33,632 nucleotides of DNA, from positions 1-33,632 of the forward strand of contig JAGOQV010000012.1 of assembly GCA_018063145.1 (NCBI GenBank), read 5' to 3'. Within the stretch, counting starts at the first letter, position 1. The number at the start of each line of letters is the position of its first letter. This DNA comes from Alphaproteobacteria bacterium (GTDB lineage: Bacteria > Pseudomonadota > Alphaproteobacteria > Micavibrionales > Micavibrionaceae). Of this stretch, positions 1 through 7,466 are shown piece by piece. Under the pieces are notes generated by a model that saw nothing but the letters and a program-made list of their open reading frames with translations, was not told the DNA's origin and did no database searches. Made by a program: the position numbers and the translations under genes.

Positions 1-2136
1 GACTGGATTATTGAGGTGGTCCTAGAAGACCTCAAAGTCAAACACGCAACCTATGAGAAGCTCAACGCTGTGCGTAAGACCGGATCAATTATTTCGTCAA
101 ACACATCAACCATTCCGCTGCACACCCTTGCGGAACCTTTCGGCGAAACTTTTGCCAAGGATTTTTTGATTACCCACTTCTTTAATCCTCCACGCTATAT
201 GCGTTTGTTAGAACTGGTTATCTCTCCCAAAACACGGCCAGACGCGGTACAAACCATTCGTGAATTTTGCGATGTCAAACTAGGAAAAGGTGTGGTTTCC
301 TGTCATGACACCCCGGGGTTTATCGCCAACCGCCTCGGTGTTTTCTGGATGCAGGCAGGAATCAATGCAGCTGTTGAAAAAAATGTTCCTATTGAAGTGG
401 CTGACGCTGTCATGTCCAAACCTGTAGGGATTCCCAAAACCGGTATTTTTGGATTGATTGATCTGGTCGGGGTTGATTTGATGCCAAAACTGGCAGATTC
501 CATGCTCTCTACCCTCCCCCAAAAAGACGAATACCGATCTCTTTACAAAGACTTTTCCTTTATTCACGAGATGATTAAAGCCGGATACACGGGGCGAAAG
601 GGCAAAGGCGGGTTTTACCGATTGGACGACAAACGTCGCAAACTCTCTTTGAATCTGAAAGCCTCCACGTTTGATGCGGTTTCTTCTTATGCCCCTTCGG
701 AAAAAGAGCCTTCTTTGCCCTCAATAGAAGCCGGAAAACAGGGACTTAAAGCTGTGGTCACTTCCCCTGATATGGGCGGGGTCTATGCGTGGGATGTTTT
801 AGGCCCGACTTTGGCTTACGCCGCCTCACTGGTTCCCGAGATTGCCGAGACGATTGCCGATGTAGATGAGGCCATGCGCCTTGGGTATAATTGGAAAAAA
901 GGCCCCTTCCAGATGATTGATGATTTAGGGCCAGCGTGGTTTGCTGAGAAACTTCGCGAGATGGGGCGGCCCGTTCCGGCATTACTCGAAAAACTTGGCG
1001 CAGGCAATTTCTACAAAATCGAGAATGGGACTCTCTACTATTTTGGAACAGATGGTCTTTACCACGAAGTTATTCGTGCCAAAGGGGTTCTACTTCTTGA
1101 GGACATCAAACGCGCCAACAAGCCCATCTTCAAAACATCTTCAGCAGCACTGTGGGACATTGGCGAGCGCGTTTTGTGCCTTGAATTTACCGGTAAGATG
1201 AATGCCATTGACGATCAAGTTTTTGCGGTCATTGACCATGCCCTGAAAATCACAGGCCCCGCAAAGGATTTTGCTGCACTTGTTGTTTACAATGAAGGCT
1301 CGGCCTTTTCAGCAGGTGCAAATCTGGGCCTTGCTTTGTTTGCCGCCAATATTGCTTTATGGCCGCAAATTGAGGAACTTGTTTCCGGCGGACAGCGTGC
1401 TTATAAAGCCCTTAAATTTGCTCCATTCCCTGTGGTTTCGGCCCCAAGCGGAATTGCTCTTGGCGGCGGATGTGAAATTTTGCTGCACTCTGACCATGTA
1501 CAAGCTCATGCAGAGACCTATTGCGGATTGGTCGAGGTCGGAGTTGGCTTTATTCCAGGCTGGGGTGGCTGCAAGGAAATGATCCTTCGCTATAGAGACC
1601 GTGAACAAGCCGCTTATGACACAGCGACCAAAGGACAAAAAATCTGGTTCTCTCCTAAAAATACTCCCATGGGAGCAATCCGCCAAGCCTTTGAGACCAT
1701 CGCAACAGCCAAGGTTGCCAAATCGGCTGCAGATGCCAAAGACATAGGGTATTTGCGGGAAAGCGATGGGATCACCATGAACCGTGATCGCTTGTTGTAT
1801 GATGCCAAAGTTAAAGCGTTGGAACTAGCCAAAGATTACGCTCCGCCCGTTATGAAGGAAGAAATTCGCTTACCCGGCCCATCTGGGAAAATGGCTTTAG
1901 ACTTAGCGGTTGCTGATCTCCGCAAATCCGGTAAGGCCTCGCCGTACGATGTTGTGGTTTGCGAGGCTCTCGCCCGTGTTCTCTCTGGAGGAGAAAAGGG
2001 AGATTGGACCAATCCGCTCAAAGAAGACGATATTGTTAAATTGGAACGGGACGAGTTCATGAAACTGGCTAAGAATCCGAACACCATCGACCGGATTGAG
2101 CATATGCTGAATACTGGAAAACCGCTGCGGAATTAG
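1..2136 (+). CDS. 3-hydroxyacyl-CoA dehydrogenase / enoyl-CoA hydratase fusion (FadN-like), 5' truncated
   Basis: Bifunctional fatty-acid beta-oxidation enzyme with the dehydrogenase first and the hydratase last, the order seen in Bacillus FadN rather than E. coli FadB. The reading frame is open to base 1 (DWIIE precedes the first in-frame GTG at 16), so the gene starts outside the window and most of the NAD-binding Rossmann fold is missing. Counting from the GTG, the dehydrogenase motif THFFNPP gives catalytic His54 with Glu66 in LLELV. Two C-terminal dehydrogenase helical domains follow (about 80-180 and 245-340). The crotonase domain (about 380-600) has the oxyanion-hole segments SAGANL (432-437) and ALGGGCE, and both acid residues expected of an active hydratase, Glu487 and Glu507. 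It therefore looks catalytically intact for both activities. It is convergent with the SPFH gene, with a stem-loop between them. Confidence 0.93.
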   Translation, partial: DWIIEVVLEDLKVKHATYEKLNAVRKTGSIISSNTSTIPLHTLAEPFGETFAKDFLITHFFNPPRYMRLLELVISPKTRPDAVQTIREFCDVKLGKGVVSCHDTPGFIANRLGVFWMQAGINAAVEKNVPIEVADAVMSKPVGIPKTGIFGLIDLVGVDLMPKLADSMLSTLPQKDEYRSLYKDFSFIHEMIKAGYTGRKGKGGFYRLDDKRRKLSLNLKASTFDAVSSYAPSEKEPSLPSIEAGKQGLKAVVTSPDMGGVYAWDVLGPTLAYAASLVPEIAETIADVDEAMRLGYNWKKGPFQMIDDLGPAWFAEKLREMGRPVPALLEKLGAGNFYKIENGTLYYFGTDGLYHEVIRAKGVLLLEDIKRANKPIFKTSSAALWDIGERVLCLEFTGKMNAIDDQVFAVIDHALKITGPAKDFAALVVYNEGSAFSAGANLGLALFAANIALWPQIEELVSGGQRAYKALKFAPFPVVSAPSGIALGGGCEILLHSDHVQAHAETYCGLVEVGVGFIPGWGGCKEMILRYRDREQAAYDTATKGQKIWFSPKNTPMGAIRQAFETIATAKVAKSAADAKDIGYLRESDGITMNRDRLLYDAKVKALELAKDYAPPVMKEEIRLPGPSGKMALDLAVADLRKSGKASPYDVVVCEALARVLSGGEKGDWTNPLKEDDIVKLERDEFMKLAKNPNTIDRIEHMLNTGKPLRN

Positions 2137-2152
2137 GGCAGTCCCCCCAACT

Positions 2153-2182
2153 CGCCCTCTCCCTAGAATAAGGGAAAGGGCG
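2153..2182. terminator. Stem-loop between convergent genes, possible bidirectional terminator
   Basis: Arms 2153-2164 and 2171-2182 pair over 12 positions with one C/A mismatch around a 6-nt loop. It lies in the 58-bp gap between two converging stop codons. Neither side has a good T tract, so it may stall polymerase or protect 3' ends rather than act as a classic Rho-independent terminator. Confidence 0.45.
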
Positions 2183-2194
2183 AAGAGGAAAAAG

Positions 2195-4219
2195 TTAAGC
2201 GGCGTCTTTGGATTTAACCATTTGTGCCAATAGGACTTGAACAAGACCGGATGTATCTCCTGCTCCGCCGCCTGTGGCCCCTGAAACCTGAATGTCAGGA
2301 GTAATTTTAAGGCCAGCTGCCGCAATTGATTTGACCACTTCAACCATTGTTACGCCCTGAGCCGTCAAAGCATCCACTTGGTCACGGTAAGCCTTGGCCT
2401 GAGCTTCCCCTTTCGAGCGAATGACCCCCGCCTCGGCATCACCCACCTGCGTGGTTTGCGTGGCTTCGGCTTCGGCCAGCATTCTCACTCGAGCAGCATC
2501 CCCCCGCGCCCGTTCTTCTGTTTGCCGTGCTTCGTGCTGAGCAACTTTGATCCCCGCTTCGGCTGTAATAATCGCCAATTGCTGATCAGCCTCCGCTTTG
2601 GTTTTTTCAAACTCAATCCGGCGTTGTTCGGCTTCTTTCTTGGCATCAAACATTGATTTCTCTTGCTCGGCCAAGTTCTTTTGCTGGGTTGTTTGCATCA
2701 AAGCTTCCGGCAAATGGATATTGGTAATCATCACCGAAACAACCTCGACGCGGTATTTGGTAAGATCTGCCCGAACAGCATCTTCGGCTCCCTTTTGCTC
2801 CTCAGCGCGGTTTTGCTGGTAAGAAATTGCTGGAGACCGCGAGACTTGCGCCCTAAAAATCCCGTCAATTTGAGGATGAATCACATTGCTTTCCAGTTCG
2901 GCAATCGACCCCAATTTCTGCACAATATACGGAGCATTTTCGGGTAAAATGCGATACTGGCAACGCACTTCGATTTGCATGGGAAACCCATCATGCGAAA
3001 CCACTTGGAAAGGATCAAAGGCTTTGACTCCCTCTTCTCTCCGACTGCGATCCCCTCCCCAATCGACCGAACGCGTTGTCGTAGGAATAATGATTGACGT
3101 ATAGGCTAGCGGATTGATGTTATACGCCCCGGGCCCCAGAACTTCTTTCTGAATTCCACGAAATCCCTTAGGGACAACGTGACGGGTCTTTCCACCTTCT
3201 TCCCATGTTGCATCGCCATGACTTGCTTCGGCAACGTATTCGGATGGGTCTTTGCCAATGTTGGAAATCAAAACGGCAACCTCTCCTTTTGAAACCTTAA
3301 TTTGCTCACGAATTGAGACCGAGAACAAATACGGGTTAATATAATAGGTCCCGGGGGTCAGGATGTTTTCTTGTGGACCACGAGAACCTCCATTGTTCAA
3401 GAATTCTTGGCCGTCTTGGAAGTTATTGTGCCCCTCTGGTGTTTTAACCACCACGTCAGAAACATTCATCGGCAACCCGTCTCGGGCCTCAACAATACCA
3501 ATTTCATTTTCGCCAATACTGACCGCATCGTGAATTTCAACTTTGAAAATTTCAGTGTTGATATTATAGGTCCCCGGGCGGAGAAAATCGATTTGAGGTC
3601 CTTTTTGGCCACCGTTTTTCAGAAAGGCATCCGCCCGTTGAAAAAGAGTATGGCCTTCAACGCTGTGACCCAACAACCGCCCAGTTGCAAGAGGTTCACC
3701 ATCCATGGCCGTTACCACACCAACTTGTCCTTCGCGAATGACTGTCTTTTTGATTTTGGTGACTTTGAACAAATAGGGATTGATCTTGAAGGTTCCATTG
3801 GTCAGAAAACGCAATTGCTTGCCGCGAATTCCTCCGTTTTTCAAAAACTCAACAGGATTCTGGAAGTTTCCATGCGTGTTGCCCGCTGGATCATCGGCAA
3901 AGATACGACCCGCCGAAAGAGGGGCGCCGTCCGTTGCTTCAATAATTCCCAACTCATCTGCGCCAATCGTCAGAAAGACGGGTTTTGAGACAACGCTTAT
4001 AATTGGCCACAAAATAAAATGGAGTCCCGGGGCAAGGTAGTTTGCCTTCAGCCCCACTTGATTTTCCATCGCAAAAACGCGTCCACTTTCCAGAGAAGAC
4101 CCAATGTATCTCTGTTCCATAACAGCAATCTCGTTGGAGCCAACATTAACCAGAAAACGGGTTAGAAGAAACCCAACAGCGAAAGCTGCTAAAAGATAGA
4201 GCATATACTCAACAAGCAT
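2195..4219 (-). CDS. SPFH/band-7 (flotillin-like) membrane protein with five tandem repeats
   Basis: A 674-residue protein. Residues 5-25 form an N-terminal hydrophobic segment likely to anchor it in the inner membrane. Residues 29-375 contain five copies of a roughly 65-75 residue unit (pattern: x-E-[IV]-[GA]-[IV]-[IV], DGxPL..GR, FL.NGG..GPQ, L.PGTY.INP..F.V). An SPFH-like domain follows at about 350-520. Next comes a long Ala/Glu/Lys/Gln-rich coiled coil (about 510-620) with flotillin-type AEAEA stretches, and a Gly-rich tail. SPFH proteins oligomerise into rings or cages on membranes; beta-repeat plus SPFH shoulder plus coiled-coil cap is also the domain order of the eukaryotic major vault protein. 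That comparison is from architecture only. It has its own promoter region in the AT-rich spacer upstream. Function is unknown; membrane organisation or stress protection is inference. Confidence 0.85.
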   Translation of the reverse strand: MLVEYMLYLLAAFAVGFLLTRFLVNVGSNEIAVMEQRYIGSSLESGRVFAMENQVGLKANYLAPGLHFILWPIISVVSKPVFLTIGADELGIIEATDGAPLSAGRIFADDPAGNTHGNFQNPVEFLKNGGIRGKQLRFLTNGTFKINPYLFKVTKIKKTVIREGQVGVVTAMDGEPLATGRLLGHSVEGHTLFQRADAFLKNGGQKGPQIDFLRPGTYNINTEIFKVEIHDAVSIGENEIGIVEARDGLPMNVSDVVVKTPEGHNNFQDGQEFLNNGGSRGPQENILTPGTYYINPYLFSVSIREQIKVSKGEVAVLISNIGKDPSEYVAEASHGDATWEEGGKTRHVVPKGFRGIQKEVLGPGAYNINPLAYTSIIIPTTTRSVDWGGDRSRREEGVKAFDPFQVVSHDGFPMQIEVRCQYRILPENAPYIVQKLGSIAELESNVIHPQIDGIFRAQVSRSPAISYQQNRAEEQKGAEDAVRADLTKYRVEVVSVMITNIHLPEALMQTTQQKNLAEQEKSMFDAKKEAEQRRIEFEKTKAEADQQLAIITAEAGIKVAQHEARQTEERARGDAARVRMLAEAEATQTTQVGDAEAGVIRSKGEAQAKAYRDQVDALTAQGVTMVEVVKSIAAAGLKITPDIQVSGATGGGAGDTSGLVQVLLAQMVKSKDAA
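3095..4135 (-). repeat. Five tandem protein repeats within the SPFH gene
   Basis: Copies correspond to residues 29-82, 88-153, 163-227, 237-302 and 311-375 (DNA 4135-3974, 3958-3761, 3733-3539, 3511-3314, 3289-3095). Copies 2, 3 and 4 are the most alike, sharing DG.P, GH..FQ or an equivalent, FL.NGG and GPQ or GKQ, L..GT...IN and F.V. Copy 1 lacks the central insertion; copy 5 is the most diverged and runs into the SPFH domain. Similarity is at protein level; DNA identity is modest, so the duplications are old. Confidence 0.8.
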
Positions 4220-4366
4220 GGCGTTGTCCTTTCGACAAGATCGGTTTGTAAAAATATATAATATTATATAACTATATATATTTTATGTTAAATTTATATT
4301 AAAATCAAAATTTATATATAATTAACTATTTTTGGGCAGTTTATAGATCAAGAAAGAGGTGGTTTT
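4220..4366. promoter_or_regulatory. AT-rich divergent promoter region
   Basis: The 147-bp gap between the divergent SPFH and RHH-like genes is dominated by A and T, especially about 4245-4332 with runs of TATATA and AAATTTATAT. Both genes must be transcribed outward from here. A consensus promoter cannot be placed because TATA-like hexamers occur throughout. AT-rich DNA like this is typically curved and attractive to nucleoid proteins (inference). Confidence 0.5.
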
Positions 4367-4657
4367 ATGACCAAGGATATGAAAAGCGTTTGTTTGGTAA
4401 TCCGCCACGACCAGTACGAAACCCTACATAACATGAACATCAATGTCAGTGGATTCATCCGCGATGTGATAGACGACCGTCTGAGCGACCATACCATTAT
4501 TCTAAATGTTCATCCAGAGACACGGGGTCTGTACGATCAAATTGTTTCCAATTCTCCGCAAGGTGACAGAGATATTGAGCCCTATTTACGCGAAGCCCTT
4601 AAGAAAATGCTCTCTGACCGAATTGAAGCTATGAAAGCCTTGCAAGAATCGTTGTGA
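4367..4657 (+). CDS. Small ribbon-helix-helix / CcdA-antitoxin-like protein
   Basis: A 96-residue protein with a good ribosome binding site (AAGAGGTGG) ahead of the ATG. The N-terminal 35 residues fit a ribbon-helix-helix DNA-binding fold: a short beta strand (SVCLVIRHD), a first helix, an INVSGFIRDVI turn and second helix. The NVSG stretch recalls the CcdA antitoxin family. The C-terminal half is helical and charged. No toxin-like CcdB/PIN/RelE gene lies next to it; the neighbours are the divergent SPFH gene and the EF-hand operon. It could be a solitary regulator, perhaps of the AT-rich spacer it faces, or an orphan antitoxin. The fold assignment is by eye and moderately secure; function is unknown. 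Confidence 0.6.
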   Translation: MTKDMKSVCLVIRHDQYETLHNMNINVSGFIRDVIDDRLSDHTIILNVHPETRGLYDQIVSNSPQGDRDIEPYLREALKKMLSDRIEAMKALQESL

Positions 4658-4716
4658 CAACATATTGATTCTACAATTCTGCGGGGGGAATTTCTGAAAG
4701 AATGCGTTATACCTAG

Positions 4717-4729
4717 GTACACTGTGTAC
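4717..4729. promoter_or_regulatory. Perfect 13-bp palindrome upstream of the EF-hand/sigma operon
   Basis: GTACAC-T-GTGTAC is a perfect inverted repeat centred on 4723, 37 bp before the ATG at 4766. Its position suits an operator or a 5'-leader hairpin. Just upstream are GGAA (4687-4690) and CGTT (4705-4708), which resemble ECF-type -35 and -10 cores, but the 14-bp gap is shorter than the usual 16-17. Confidence 0.4.
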
Positions 4730-4765
4730 AAAAATAGGATTTCTCCGACAAAAGGATTTTTATTT

Positions 4766-5197
4766 ATGAAAAAAACATCTTGTGCCTTGCTGCTGACGGC
4801 TGGCTTACTCGCTTTTTCCTCTCCTGTTATGGCTGAACCAACGGCAGATGCCCCGACTCCTCCTCCGGCAGACGGAGCAGGCGGCCCTCCCCCAACTGGC
4901 GGTCCAAACAGCCCAGACAGCAAAGCTAGACATGAAAAAATGTTTATGAAAGCCGATAAAAATGCCGATGGTTTTTTGACCAAAGAAGAGATGCTCGAAT
5001 CTCACAAAGAAAAAATTGACCAGATGTTTAATGATTCGGACAGTGACAAAGATGGCAAACTTTCCAAAGATGAAGTGGATAAGGGCCGCGAGGTTATGCG
5101 GGCCAAAATGAAAGATCGTTGGAAGAACCGAAACAGCCAAAAAGAGGGGGACAAATCTCCTGAAGGCGAGGCATCAGGAAAAGTGGGAGCCCCCTAA
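4766..5197 (+). CDS. Secreted EF-hand calcium-binding protein
   Basis: A 143-residue protein. The ATG at 4766 is chosen over an upstream in-frame GTG (4724) because it begins a clear signal peptide (MKKTSCALLL..., likely cleavage after VMA at 23) and has AAAGGA upstream. A Pro/Gly-rich linker (25-50) is followed by two canonical EF-hand loops: Asp64-Glu75 with D/N/D/G at positions 1, 3, 5, 6, and Asp92-Glu103 with D/D/D/G. Both keep the position-12 Glu, so calcium binding is likely. The tail is basic then hydrophilic. It probably works in the periplasm. Its stop codon is 3 nt before the sigma-factor ATG, so the two are surely cotranscribed, which suggests a link between periplasmic Ca2+ or an envelope signal and the sigma factor (inference). 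Confidence 0.88.
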   Translation: MKKTSCALLLTAGLLAFSSPVMAEPTADAPTPPPADGAGGPPPTGGPNSPDSKARHEKMFMKADKNADGFLTKEEMLESHKEKIDQMFNDSDSDKDGKLSKDEVDKGREVMRAKMKDRWKNRNSQKEGDKSPEGEASGKVGAP

Positions 5198-5200
5198 CTC

Positions 5201-5785
5201 ATGAGCCACGGAGACCACGGGCAACTTGCTCTTTGGTTAGAACAAACGGCGAAGGGCGATGACCGCGCCTTTCGCCAGCTTGTTCATGCCTTGGGACAAC
5301 GGATTTTCGGGCTCGCCTTCCGACTGTTACAAGGAGATCGCGCTCAGGCTGAGGATATCATGCAAGACGTTCTTATTAAATTGTGGCAGAATGCCCCAAA
5401 ATGGCAGGCTGGCGGATCAGTTCAGGCATGGGTGAGCCGTACCACTTATAATGCTTGCATGGACATTCACCGCAGTCCACGCAAACGATCCGTGGAGCTG
5501 CCAGAAGATTTACCCAGCCTTGCAGATACCGCCACCGACCAATTAAACCGCAAAGAACAACAGGACATTCTGCTCAAGGGGATCAAACACCTGCCAGAAA
5601 GACAACAAGAAGCTTTGCTCTTAACTTACTTTCACGAAAACAGTCGCAAAGAAGTCGCTCGCGCTATGGACACTTCTGAAAAAGCTGTTGAACATCTGGT
5701 AGCACGAGGACTTAAAACACTAGAGGCACACTTGCCTGCCAATTTGAATGGAGACCGTCATGACCGATACGCGCAATTATCTTGA
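5201..5785 (+). CDS. ECF-type RNA polymerase sigma factor
   Basis: A 194-residue sigma-70 family protein of ECF size. Region 2 spans about 20-90, with the core-binding and -10 recognition stretch around AEDIMQDVLIKLWQ and the W..RTTYNACMD helix. Region 4 spans about 130-178 (LPERQQEALLLTYF, then a helix-turn-helix in SRKEVARAMDTSEKAVEHLV) and reads the -35 element. Region 3 is absent, as usual for ECF factors. It lies 3 nt after the EF-hand gene and overlaps the next gene by 26 nt, an arrangement typical of a sigma factor with its own regulator downstream. Target promoters are unknown; autoregulation from the region upstream of 4766 is plausible. Confidence 0.93.
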   Translation: MSHGDHGQLALWLEQTAKGDDRAFRQLVHALGQRIFGLAFRLLQGDRAQAEDIMQDVLIKLWQNAPKWQAGGSVQAWVSRTTYNACMDIHRSPRKRSVELPEDLPSLADTATDQLNRKEQQDILLKGIKHLPERQQEALLLTYFHENSRKEVARAMDTSEKAVEHLVARGLKTLEAHLPANLNGDRHDRYAQLS

Positions 5786-6065
5786 CCCTGCCTATGGGCC
5801 GGTTGTGCCCATGATTCCCAAAGCTCGTCTGGATCAAATGCTAGATTTGGCTATAAAGCAGCCTCAACACAAATCCACACCGTTTTTCCTGAAACGGCAC
5901 CCCATGATCTGGTCAGGCGGCCTTGCAACTGCTGCATGCTTGATTCTCGTTGTTGCGTTTACGCTGCTCGGTTATGAACCGGCATCAGACGATCGGGACT
6001 TTTTCGATGACCCCAGCATGGAAGTCAGCGAATTGATCCTTGCCGAGGCCATGGACGATTTCTGA
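5760..6065 (+). CDS. Small single-pass membrane protein, candidate anti-sigma factor
   Basis: A 101-residue protein overlapping the 3' end of the sigma gene. The ATG at 5760 is preferred over 5748 because GGAG sits six bases before it. About 45 N-terminal residues are followed by one hydrophobic span (about 51-70, MIWSGGLATAACLILVVAFTLLG) and an acidic tail ending EAMDDF. The position directly after an ECF sigma gene and the cytoplasm-membrane-periplasm layout suit an anti-sigma factor. However, I see no zinc-binding HxxxCxxC motif and the N-terminal domain is short, so it does not match the common anti-sigma families. The role is inference. Confidence 0.7.
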   Translation: MTDTRNYLDPAYGPVVPMIPKARLDQMLDLAIKQPQHKSTPFFLKRHPMIWSGGLATAACLILVVAFTLLGYEPASDDRDFFDDPSMEVSELILAEAMDDF

Positions 6066-6112
6066 ACGTGGCCAGTTTCCGAAACTTGCACACCAGCAGA
6101 AAGAAGTGGTCT

Positions 6113-6823
6113 TTACAAACTTCCCGAAGGCTTCTCAGGTGACGTTTCAGGAGAAGATGCCGGTGGAGAAACCAAGTCCGTTGCGGGAACTGCCCCATCT
6201 GTTGAAGGTGTGGGAAGAGCAACTTCCCCACTGACTTCTTTCTCAGTTTCCTTCCCTTTACCTATATCAACATCTGCCCCATTCTGGGAATCGGGCATAG
6301 ACGGACTAGCAACCGGATTAGGAGACGGAGCGGGTATAATATCCTGAGAAGCTCCCTCCTGAGAAGTTGCCGGAGCCACCACTTCCTTTTTATCTCCACT
6401 CTCTTTCTTAGGTTCACCCACGGGAACAGGGGTCCCTTCCCGAGGAGGAATCTTTTCTTTGACAGAATCTTCGGTTGGTGAAGTGCCATCCTCAGAAATT
6501 ATGCCTTTATCCTCAGCCTGCTTGACTAGGTCAGCCACTTCTCCGGTATCAATCGGAACGGTATCAATTGATTCGTCTTTGAGTTCACCAATCAAAATAT
6601 CCGGCTCCATCGGCTCTTCCCCACCTGTCGAGTACATATGGTCAACATAAGCCTGCCCGCGCTCCTGATAGTGGGCGGCATAAGAGTCGACCTGTTCCTG
6701 ATGGCTTGCTCGCTGCTTAGGAAACAGGTTCATCACCTGATCATCTGCCTGAACGGGCGCAGTCACCAGAAAAACAAGGAAAGAGGCGGCCTTGAGCAAG
6801 TCGCGGGGAAAGAAGAAACGCAT
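6113..6823 (-). CDS. Secreted Pro/Glu/Ser-rich protein of unknown function
   Basis: A 236-residue protein with a strong ribosome binding site (GGAGG at 6829-6833) before the ATG. It has a signal peptide (hydrophobic about 8-22, cleavage likely after VQA). Residues 28-110 look partly ordered, with a helical QEQVDSYAAHYQERGQAYVDH stretch. From about 110 to the end it is low-complexity, acidic and rich in Pro, Ser, Glu, Val and Thr, so probably unstructured in the periplasm or envelope. I recognise no family. It converges on the sigma-factor operon. The shorter + strand open frames here are less convincing because they lack a start signal and sensible composition. Confidence 0.68.
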   Translation of the reverse strand: MRFFFPRDLLKAASFLVFLVTAPVQADDQVMNLFPKQRASHQEQVDSYAAHYQERGQAYVDHMYSTGGEEPMEPDILIGELKDESIDTVPIDTGEVADLVKQAEDKGIISEDGTSPTEDSVKEKIPPREGTPVPVGEPKKESGDKKEVVAPATSQEGASQDIIPAPSPNPVASPSMPDSQNGADVDIGKGKETEKEVSGEVALPTPSTDGAVPATDLVSPPASSPETSPEKPSGSL

Positions 6824-7007
6824 ATTAAAAAGCCTCCGTACATAGCAACAAGGGTTTAGGGAACGCCTAAACCGCTTCTCCTATTATGCGGGATCATAGA
6901 CTTCAAGAAAAGTCCCAATATTTGTCAAAAAACAAATTATGCAAGATTTATGGACATAGGTCAGAAATAAGTCTAAAAGTTCCATAATTCAAACAATCGA
7001 GGATTTC
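6824..7007. other. Divergent intergenic region between two hypothetical genes
   Basis: A 184-bp AT-rich gap separating the secreted Pro-rich protein gene and the orphan at 7008. It holds the 8-bp stem-loop at 6853-6873 and a second imperfect inverted repeat, ATTTGT/ACAAAT (about 6920-6937). Promoters for both genes should be here, but no box pair is convincing. Confidence 0.4.
6853..6873 (-). promoter_or_regulatory. Perfect 8-bp stem-loop in the leader of the secreted Pro-rich protein gene
   Basis: GGTTTAGG (6853-6860) and CCTAAACC (6866-6873) form a perfect 8-bp stem with a 5-nt loop, 30 bp ahead of the ATG at 6823. No T tract follows on either strand, so it reads as a leader hairpin or operator rather than a terminator. 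Confidence 0.4.
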
Positions 7008-7466
7008 ATGTTGAACAGCATACGTGTTTTATTCACATCCGCAGCTGATTTATACGCACACGCTATCAAAACTTGCTTAGAAGGCACGTTTGGCGAAGTC
7101 ATTGTTTTTCGGCCAAAAGGAAGACGCCACTTTGAAGCCTTCTTTCGCCATCCGGTTTATGAGGTAGACCAAAGAGGGACAGGCTTTGAAGGCAAACAGG
7201 TTATCGCGCAAGGAAAAAGCGAAAATGGGGCCCTTCTTGCCCTATTTCACCGCTGCGCCCTTCCCTCTTCAGGAACCCAGATATGGGCTTACAGGGAAGC
7301 AGACCGCGAACGCGAAAATCTCCATACCTATGACGTGATAGGTTTTAGCAATGGAAATTTTATCAAAATAAACGAACGACTCGCAGCAAACGCCCCAAGC
7401 TTTATTGCCGGAAAACCCGAACGAATCGAAACTATTCCGGCGTTTTTTCTGCGTTCAATAGACTGA
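7008..7466 (+). CDS. Hypothetical protein, no recognised family
   Basis: A 152-residue protein with a good ribosome binding site (CGAGGA) four bases before the ATG. No signal peptide, membrane span or known motif is visible. It opens with a Rossmann-like alternation (RVLFTSAADLYAHAIKTCL) and has a mixed alpha/beta, basic, aromatic-rich composition suggesting a soluble cytoplasmic protein. Its last 35 bases overlap the 3' end of the convergent rsmE gene, so the two messages are complementary at their ends. It stands alone between the secreted Pro-rich protein gene (divergent) and rsmE. The start signal and composition support a real gene; the function is unknown. Confidence 0.65.
   Translation: MLNSIRVLFTSAADLYAHAIKTCLEGTFGEVIVFRPKGRRHFEAFFRHPVYEVDQRGTGFEGKQVIAQGKSENGALLALFHRCALPSSGTQIWAYREADRERENLHTYDVIGFSNGNFIKINERLAANAPSFIAGKPERIETIPAFFLRSID

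Noticed and set aside
3371-3988. 205-codon frame on the + strand inside the SPFH gene
   Set aside because: It is antisense to a strongly supported gene with repeat and coiled-coil architecture, lacks a ribosome binding site, and its composition is that of a reverse-strand shadow.
3095-4135. CRISPR array or DNA tandem repeat
   Set aside because: The periodicity is about 220 bp at protein level with modest DNA identity and an intact reading frame, so it is a repeat protein, not CRISPR.
4367-4657. Complete toxin-antitoxin module
   Set aside because: The RHH-like protein resembles an antitoxin but no toxin-like gene lies on either side, so I call only an orphan DNA-binding-like protein.
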